Assembly: GCF_900086725.1 (NCBI RefSeq)
Contig: NZ_LT574837.1
Location: 598,479-662,478 of the forward strand
Direction: 5' to 3'
Source of the DNA: Bariatricus massiliensis
Lineage (GTDB): Bacteria; Bacillota; Clostridia; Lachnospirales; Lachnospiraceae
Length of the DNA: 64,000 nucleotides
Numbering within the stretch: position 1 is the first letter of the stretch; every line of letters begins with the position of its first letter. This document shows, piece by piece, positions 58,479-64,000 of the stretch. Below the pieces are notes generated by a model. The model made no database searches. It saw only the letters and a program-made list of their open reading frames with translations, and was not told the DNA's origin. The translations under genes were made by a program, and so were the position numbers.

Positions 58479-60416
58479 TCATTGTTCTAGCGCCAAATCT
58501 GCAATGCGTCCATCCAGCTCAACACCGGCAGCCTTGTCTTCATGCTTGTCAAAATAAAGCTCCAGAGCGTCCCGATATGTCAGATTCGTCTCCTCCACCA
58601 GCACTACACTGCCTTTCGGCAATGTACTGTCATACCAGTTGAGCATCGTATACCCATCTCCGTTGCCTTCTGAATATCCAACCGTACCAGTCATATAATT
58701 ATTGAGCGCGATTTGATACTTCTCTTTTTTATCAATGGCCGTGCCATCCGGCAGTGTTACTTCACACAAACGGTCTCCCGCGGGTTTACTGCTGTCAAAA
58801 GTATAACGTAAGCCTGATACCTGCAGAAACCGCCCTCCGGGGAATTCATCGCTGCAGTTCGACACACTGTTGTCCAACATATCCCACAGCGTCTGCCCGT
58901 CCATTTCCATGATAACGATTTGGTTGTCGAACGGAAAAAGAGCCTCCAGATCGTCACCATAAATCTCCCCCGCATATAGACTGCTTCTTATACTTCCACC
59001 ATTCACGACCGCAATCGGGGCACCGGTAACCTCTGCCACACAGTCAGCCAGAAAATTCCCAAGCTCCGTCTCTTCCCTGCGGACATTAAAATTTTGCAGC
59101 AGTAAATCTTTCTCCATCACGCCCACGACAGAAAGATTATAGTCGACTGTCTCCGATCCTTCATAATAATATTGATCGACGGCCTGCAGGACTTCTTCTT
59201 TCGTCATCTTATCCGCCATCATTTTTTGCGCGCTGCTTCCCATATATTCTATAATCTTATCCGGAAAATTTACATTGTAGATGTAGCCGGACTCCACGTA
59301 CTCGTCCACACCGGCTGGTATGTAGGCGCCGTCCGACTCATAATTTTTCAGGCACGACACCCCCATCTTCATGTCTTCCATGACCGCGTCCTGCCCCTCC
59401 TGCGTAGACAACAGCTCCAACACTCTCTTACCTGCCTCCTGCTTTTCTTCACTGGCATCGGCGTTAACGCCTATATATGCAGAGGGTGAAAATATCAGCC
59501 ATGGCTCGTTCCCCTCATCGCTGAGGAAGGGCAGCATCCTATAAGAATAATTTGGAGCTTTCCCCTCTGTAACCGCTGTTTTATTTTCCTCCTGACATTG
59601 AGAAAATAATGTGGAATTGCCAAAGACTGCCACCAACGTCCCCTCGCCCATCCTCTGACGGCTGCGGATGGAGTTTCGCTGTCCGCCAAGCGCCTCCTTA
59701 TCAAGCAGGCCTTTCTCAATCAGAGAATCCGTCAAGTCGAACATATTCCCCCAGCTCTCTGCAATGGTGGACACTTTATTCCTATAATCTGCCAGCCACT
59801 TCACGCCCTCCATCTTCCCAAGGAAATCCGGAACCATATAGCCTAGATAAAACATGCCCAAATCAGAAAAGTAGGCGCTCTGAATGGCAAAATTCGTATC
59901 GTCCTCCCCTACCCCCAGACCAAGCTCTTTTAACTTTTCCAGAGTAGAGACCAGCTCCTGATTGTTTGTCGGAAGCGGCAGATCCGCCTGCTCCAGCAGA
60001 GTCTCATTGACAATATAACCCGAATACTCCCCCGGTAAAGGGAGCAGATAACTCTTTCCTTCCAGCATCATCTGCTTCATAATGGTGCCGTCATACGCCG
60101 AACTGGCGCCGGTGTCGCTGATGTCCGCAAGATATTGCCGCATCTCGGCGGACGAAGGCTGTGAAGTAATCACCAAATCCGGGCCGTTGCCCTTTCGCAG
60201 CCGCCGAAGCTGCTCCGTGGAATAAGGCATGATTTCGCATTGCAGGTCAATATCCGAGTACGTTGACTCTACCAGCTCCTCCAACTCCGGAAAGCTGCTC
60301 ATATAGAGTATGGATACTACGGTTTTATTTTCTGCCGCCCCTGATTTATCTCCACATCCCACCGCCAGCCCTGCAAGCATGGCCAGACAGAGCAAAGCAG
60401 ACATCTTTTTACCCAT
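58479..60416 (-). CDS. Lipoprotein fusing a solute-binding domain to a 5'-nucleotidase C-terminal domain
   Basis: 645 residues. A signal peptide ends in a lipobox (LAVGC). Residues about 30-410 resemble a family 1 solute-binding protein (VVSILYMSSFPELEELVESTY, GPDLVITSQPSSAEM, YLLPLPGEYSGYIVNETLLE). Residues about 440-645 match the 5'-nucleotidase C-terminal domain: TELGNFLADCVAEVTGAPIA, NGGSIRSSLYAG, LFPFDNQIVIMEMDG and GRFLQVSGLRYTFD. In UshA-type enzymes this domain binds the base and the metallophosphatase domain does the chemistry; that domain is absent here. A receptor for a nucleotide-like ligand feeding the adjacent hybrid kinase is an attractive inference. Confidence 0.85.
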   Translation of the reverse strand: MGKKMSALLCLAMLAGLAVGCGDKSGAAENKTVVSILYMSSFPELEELVESTYSDIDLQCEIMPYSTEQLRRLRKGNGPDLVITSQPSSAEMRQYLADISDTGASSAYDGTIMKQMMLEGKSYLLPLPGEYSGYIVNETLLEQADLPLPTNNQELVSTLEKLKELGLGVGEDDTNFAIQSAYFSDLGMFYLGYMVPDFLGKMEGVKWLADYRNKVSTIAESWGNMFDLTDSLIEKGLLDKEALGGQRNSIRSRQRMGEGTLVAVFGNSTLFSQCQEENKTAVTEGKAPNYSYRMLPFLSDEGNEPWLIFSPSAYIGVNADASEEKQEAGKRVLELLSTQEGQDAVMEDMKMGVSCLKNYESDGAYIPAGVDEYVESGYIYNVNFPDKIIEYMGSSAQKMMADKMTKEEVLQAVDQYYYEGSETVDYNLSVVGVMEKDLLLQNFNVRREETELGNFLADCVAEVTGAPIAVVNGGSIRSSLYAGEIYGDDLEALFPFDNQIVIMEMDGQTLWDMLDNSVSNCSDEFPGGRFLQVSGLRYTFDSSKPAGDRLCEVTLPDGTAIDKKEKYQIALNNYMTGTVGYSEGNGDGYTMLNWYDSTLPKGSVVLVEETNLTYRDALELYFDKHEDKAAGVELDGRIADLALEQ

Positions 60417-60536
60417 ATTTTTTCTCCTTACATTCCTGCACCAGATATATTTATCTTCTATTTCTTGGAACCAATACCAGTTAAATTATAGCATCAAAAA
60501 CCTTATAAAGCAATCTGTGTCTGCCCTTTAAACAGC

Positions 60537-60565
60537 AAAAGAGACATGTTCTCTACATGCCTCTC
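60537..60565 (-). terminator. Terminator of the phosphoesterase gene
   Basis: GAGACATGT at 60541-60549 pairs imperfectly with ACATGCCTCTC at 60555-60565, with one internal mismatch. On the minus strand TTTT follows the stem. It lies just below the stop at 60579. Confidence 0.6.
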
Positions 60566-60578
60566 AACCTTCTGTTTG

Positions 60579-61697
60579 TCATTTATTTTTTGAGTTTACA
60601 TTTATGACCACATATTCGCATTTCCCTTGCGTACGGACAGGAAAACCCCATCCGGTCGTCCCGGAGGACACGATCAATGTACATTCATCTTCTTTATACT
60701 TTCCATAATTAGGCTCAAGAAGCCAGTCTGTAAAATAGCCTACTGGGAATATCTGCCCTGCATGGGTATGTCCGGAGAGCTGTAGATCCACTCCCAGCTC
60801 AGCATTCTCTTTTGTCTCAAGGGGCTGATGGTCCGCCGTTATGATAAACCGCTCTCTGTCTGTATCTTTTAATAACTCCTCTGCGGCGGCCCGCCCGGAC
60901 AGTCTGGACGCATCGTCTCTTCCGGCCAAAATCAGTTCTTCTCCAACAGGAACCCACCTGTCGCACAAAACCGTGATTCCATTAGATTCAATGGCCTCCT
61001 GCAGCTCTTGAGGCGTATATGTACGTGTTCTGTTAGATGCATCGGCATAATCCTGCCTGTCGTGATTTCCGTAGACGTAGTAAGTGCCAAAAGTGCTCTT
61101 CAACCCGCCAAGTACCCGGAATACCTCCTCCATAGATGCCTTTGAAGTGCCTTCCTCCACGATGTCACCGCCAAGCACAATCAAGTCCGGATTCCATGCA
61201 TTGATTTCATCTATTTTGCCTTTTAGTATATCCGGACTCTGAACCGTATCATAGTGAATATCGGTAAGCAAAATCACTTTGTAATCTGACTGCACCTTCT
61301 CTGTCGAAACCGTATACTCTGTCGGTACAATATGTACCATATTGTAAGCCCCGTACGCCAGCATCAGACATGTGATGACTACAGGGACAAGGCCGCTGTG
61401 GTAAATTCTTCTGAAGGTGCAGAACCATTTTTCTTCCCTGTTCTTTGCGCCCAAACGCCGTATTACAAAGGCGCCTATATCCATCAAAAGGAACAGCGCC
61501 ATCAAATGCATCACAAGCAAAATGGTTGTTCTCCACAGCACACAGAATAGGGCCACAAGCAATACAATTCCCAGCCGCAGAAGACGGATATTCCGCTTCT
61601 TGACATCAATCCGATAGAGCGAAAGCCATCTGCCGGTCAGCCAATACAGGCCGGATGCCAGCAGCAGTATCATCCCTGCTAAGACTAATATGACCAC
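60579..61697 (-). CDS. Membrane metallophosphoesterase (YkuE-like)
   Basis: 372 residues. Two to four N-terminal membrane segments (up to about residue 130) precede a calcineurin-like phosphoesterase domain with the full metal set: LLTDIHYD, VLGGDIVEEG, YVYGNHDRQDY, ITADHQP and LSGHTHAGQIFP. Active site complete, unlike the relative at 8.8-10.5 kb. Members act on phosphodiesters, nucleotides or lipid substrates. It is a single-gene unit between the SBP fusion and the wall-protein gene. Confidence 0.9.
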   Translation of the reverse strand: MVILVLAGMILLLASGLYWLTGRWLSLYRIDVKKRNIRLLRLGIVLLVALFCVLWRTTILLVMHLMALFLLMDIGAFVIRRLGAKNREEKWFCTFRRIYHSGLVPVVITCLMLAYGAYNMVHIVPTEYTVSTEKVQSDYKVILLTDIHYDTVQSPDILKGKIDEINAWNPDLIVLGGDIVEEGTSKASMEEVFRVLGGLKSTFGTYYVYGNHDRQDYADASNRTRTYTPQELQEAIESNGITVLCDRWVPVGEELILAGRDDASRLSGRAAAEELLKDTDRERFIITADHQPLETKENAELGVDLQLSGHTHAGQIFPVGYFTDWLLEPNYGKYKEDECTLIVSSGTTGWGFPVRTQGKCEYVVINVNSKNK

Positions 61698-61790
61698 TGC
61701 ATTTTCTCCTCCTTCATAATTGCTTGAATCAGTTTACCACCAAACAATATATCCGTCAATTATTTCCTGTGCTCCCACTTGACGCAGAAA

Positions 61791-61810
61791 GGCTGCCCCA
61801 AAAGGCAGCC
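61791..61810 (-). terminator. Hairpin after the wall-associated protein gene
   Basis: GGCTGCC at 61791-61797 pairs with GGCAGCC at 61804-61810, just below the stop at 61830. Only three Ts follow on the minus strand, so termination is uncertain. Confidence 0.5.
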
Positions 61811-61829
61811 CTTCCTATTTCCCGTTCTT

Positions 61830-64000
61830 CTATTTTTCTTTATATCTCTTTCTTCCCGTCAGCACGGCTGTTCCCGCAGCCAGTGCCATGAGCACTATCC
61901 AAAAACCGGAAGAAGCGTTATCACCTGTCTTAACCGCGCCATCAACAAGCTTTCCACCGTCCTTGACTGTAAAACTCGTCACGGCTTCCCCGTCCGTATA
62001 GACAACAGCCAGACGATAGGTACCGGCCTTTAAGGTCTTCAAATACTCCGGTTTCAATGTGACGCTGCCGTCTTCGGAATTCACCGTATAGCAGGAAGCG
62101 TCAATCCATGCTCCGTTTACCTTCACACCTTTAAATTTCGCAAAATCTCCATTTGTCTTCACCGTCAGGCCCTTGTCAGAACCTGCAGTCCATTGACTAT
62201 TTGCGCCCTCAGTATAGGAATATTCAGGAGCCTTTGGCGGCTCGGGAATATCCTCATATACAGCAGCCACCGTTACTGCCGTATCTTTTCCCGGCATTGC
62301 AAAAGTGGCTGTGGCACTCTTCGAATCGGCAAGCGTGATACCGCCTGAAACAACCTTCCATTCTTTAAACTGCTTTCCGGCGGCGGGAGCATCCGCCTGA
62401 ATTGTAATGGCTGCGTCTTTCGGGGCATAATGCATATCCGTATCCCCCTGTTTCACGACTTTTGTACCGGATACTGCCGCGCCCGTCACAGCTAAGTTAT
62501 AGACTTCTGTCGCATTATCTAAAGTTCCCCTTGTGTTCAACGGATTCGTAATATAATAAAAGCCCTCGGAAAATACAGGGATATCCGTATACCAGCCAAT
62601 CTCGCTGCCATCGATGATGGCGATATCCTTTCCCGACATCTTAATCGTATACGGAGCGGCGCTGCCATTTTCGCTTCGGCTATTTCCAAATACATGCGCG
62701 CTTTTCACGGACAACACTCTCTGGGTGTCCGGGTCTTCCGTGAAATGTACGGGCAGACCTACGGTTGTATTCTCCGTGCTGGCCCCCATGCTGCCGGCCT
62801 GTACCTCTGCACCGCCGCTTATGGTGACATTGCCGCTTGCAATAATCGCGTCGCCGCCGTCACAATTCGATTCAAAGCTGGCGCCGCCCTGCACAAGACT
62901 GCCCTCGACTGTCACATTTACCGCTTTAATCGCGGCTCCCGCCTGACCGGCGTTACCGCTGTTTCTTTCCAAAATGGTGGCTCCGGCAACAATGCAGCTG
63001 AACAGCTCTGCATCTGTCCTGACCGTCACGTCGCCCGCCACGTCAATCGTTGCAGGTGGGTCATATACCGTCGTTGTACCGTTTGCCGTACTCGGCTGTA
63101 AAATTGATTTTGAGAGAACAACATTGCCGGTTCCGCTTATCACGGACTTGTCAAGCCGGGTATTTGTGATAGCCACATTTTCCAGTGTCAATGTAGCGTT
63201 ATCGCTCAAGTCAAAAAATAGATTTTTTATCTCAATGTCAGCGAACGCTTTATCGGATGGCTCCACTCTGAGCGTAATGTTTTTTGAAACAGAGAGCGTC
63301 ACATCCGCAGAGGTAAGGCATAATGCAGTAATATCAATGACCTCGTTTTCCTCTGCCTGATCGATGAGCTCCTGCATCTGAATCCATTTGCTGTCCTTAC
63401 AGGTCACCTTGATATTATTCTCTTTCTCGCCGGAGACGTCGGAAACCGTGCCGCCGCTTACCACAGATATAACATATCCCGGTTTTTCAACCGTGGCCTC
63501 ATAACTGCCTTCCGGCACGTCCACGCTGTACTTCCCGGCTGTGTCGGTCAATGCGGTGAATGCTTTCGCCTGACCGCCTGCCGTGCCGGTTTGGGTGAGC
63601 GTGACCGTCGCGCCCGCAACCGCATGCCCGTCGTTATCCTTAACCGTCCCCTTTACCGTGGCGGCAGGGATTGGTGCAAGTAGCTCCACATCGTTTGTCA
63701 CATCGGTGTCCTTGACCGTCACGATACCGCCGGCTGTGACACTGGATGTAACACCTGCCTTGGCAATCGTAAGCCCGTAGATTCCCTCCGACACGTCATT
63801 TATAGTATAACTGCCGTCCGCAACCGTACCGGTGAAGTTCTGTATTCCGCCCAGAACGCTCGTGCCGGAGAGCGTAACGTCGGCTCCTTCTAAGAGCTCC
63901 GCGCCGGTTCCCGCCACACTGCCGCTTACATTGCCCTTATTGGGGGAGGCGGTTACCGGAATATTGGTGTTAGGCATATCCTTCGCTTTTTGGGTTATGC
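61830..64000 (-). CDS. Large wall-associated repeat protein, 5' end outside window
   Basis: At least 715 residues are visible, and the frame stays open to the right edge beyond the first in-window ATG (63977), so the start is missing. Near the N-terminal side are carboxypeptidase-regulatory/Cna-B-like beta domains (GTAGGQAKAFTALTDTAGKYSVDVPEGSYEATVEKPG and a similar earlier unit). A beta-solenoid-like stretch of short Val/Ile/Asn repeats follows (NVTVEGSLVQGG, NVTISGGAEVQ), then an InlB-like repeat (KQFKEWKVVSGG), and an X2-like domain ending TYRLAVVYTDGEAVTSFTV. The C-terminus AVKTGDNASS, a hydrophobic span and RKRYKEK is a sortase-type signal of variant form (VKTGD rather than LPxTG). Confidence 0.82.
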   Translation of the reverse strand, partial: ITQKAKDMPNTNIPVTASPNKGNVSGSVAGTGAELLEGADVTLSGTSVLGGIQNFTGTVADGSYTINDVSEGIYGLTIAKAGVTSSVTAGGIVTVKDTDVTNDVELLAPIPAATVKGTVKDNDGHAVAGATVTLTQTGTAGGQAKAFTALTDTAGKYSVDVPEGSYEATVEKPGYVISVVSGGTVSDVSGEKENNIKVTCKDSKWIQMQELIDQAEENEVIDITALCLTSADVTLSVSKNITLRVEPSDKAFADIEIKNLFFDLSDNATLTLENVAITNTRLDKSVISGTGNVVLSKSILQPSTANGTTTVYDPPATIDVAGDVTVRTDAELFSCIVAGATILERNSGNAGQAGAAIKAVNVTVEGSLVQGGASFESNCDGGDAIIASGNVTISGGAEVQAGSMGASTENTTVGLPVHFTEDPDTQRVLSVKSAHVFGNSRSENGSAAPYTIKMSGKDIAIIDGSEIGWYTDIPVFSEGFYYITNPLNTRGTLDNATEVYNLAVTGAAVSGTKVVKQGDTDMHYAPKDAAITIQADAPAAGKQFKEWKVVSGGITLADSKSATATFAMPGKDTAVTVAAVYEDIPEPPKAPEYSYTEGANSQWTAGSDKGLTVKTNGDFAKFKGVKVNGAWIDASCYTVNSEDGSVTLKPEYLKTLKAGTYRLAVVYTDGEAVTSFTVKDGGKLVDGAVKTGDNASSGFWIVLMALAAGTAVLTGRKRYKEK

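Noticed and set aside
1..64000. CRISPR arrays, tRNA/rRNA genes, complete IS elements or prophage genes
   Set aside because: No regularly spaced direct repeats, no tRNA-like cloverleaf or rRNA sequence, and no intact transposase or phage structural gene was recognised by eye.

Overview
The window looks like the chromosome of a low-to-mid GC, spore-forming Firmicute, most likely a gut Clostridium or Lachnospiraceae relative. This is inferred from strong AGGAGG ribosome binding sites with frequent TTG/GTG starts, a spore photoproduct lyase-like radical SAM enzyme, a CotH-family protein, AgrC/LytTR signalling, and a KTGD-type wall-sorting tail. I saw no rRNA, tRNA, CRISPR array, complete insertion sequence or phage gene. 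Most genes are on the minus strand in tightly overlapping operons.

Region 1 (1-6.2 kb, minus) is a signalling operon: a possible 48-codon leader ORF, an FHA protein, a membrane Ser/Thr kinase with TPRs, a 45-residue membrane peptide, an integral membrane protein, and four zinc-ribbon proteins, the last cut by the window edge. Region 2 (6.2-8.8 kb, plus) is an AgrC-like system in an odd form. One protein carries the histidine box without an ATPase, the next carries the ATPase with a ruined histidine box, and the LytTR response regulator is broken by a C10 homopolymer that would restore the frame at nine Cs.

Region 3 (8.8-21.1 kb, minus) is an eleven-gene envelope or exopolysaccharide locus: processive GT2 synthase, bactofilin-like/LRR fusion, DHHW-like protein, VTC-domain protein, DUF4956 protein, CotH kinase-like protein, UDP-GlcNAc 2-epimerase, a putative glycosidase-like protein, and a phosphoesterase relative without metal ligands. 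Region 4 (21.1-35.4 kb) is transport and accessory metabolism: PTS EIIC, DAACS symporter, a transposase/nuclease remnant, a CydDC-like ABC pair with a DUF454 protein, two MATE exporters around an AraC regulator, an acetyltransferase, an SplB-like protein, and a divergent nitroreductase/HxlR pair.

Region 5 (35.4-44 kb) is an unusual transporter operon (propeller-SBP lipoprotein, MalF/MalG-type permeases, HlyD-type adaptor, MacB-like membrane protein, no ATPase) next to a divergent OmpR-type two-component system. Region 6 (44-60.4 kb, minus) has rsmH, a GNAT enzyme and a methyltransferase, then a dense sensory and cyclic-di-GMP cluster: an EvgS-like hybrid kinase, a degenerate GGDEF-GGDEF-EAL phosphodiesterase, an active-looking GGDEF cyclase, a double-wHTH GntR regulator bracketed by 79-bp inverted repeats, a second hybrid kinase whose C-terminus is encoded by one repeat, and a lipoprotein fusing a solute-binding domain to a 5'-nucleotidase C-terminal domain. 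Region 7 (60.5-64 kb) has a YkuE-like phosphoesterase and the 3' part of a large wall-associated repeat protein cut by the right edge.

The strongest candidates for new biology are the split histidine kinase with the C10-interrupted regulator, the inverted-repeat cassette around the GntR gene, the SBP/5'-nucleotidase fusion, the ATPase-less mixed transporter operon, and the CotH/VTC/DUF4956/GT2 envelope locus.
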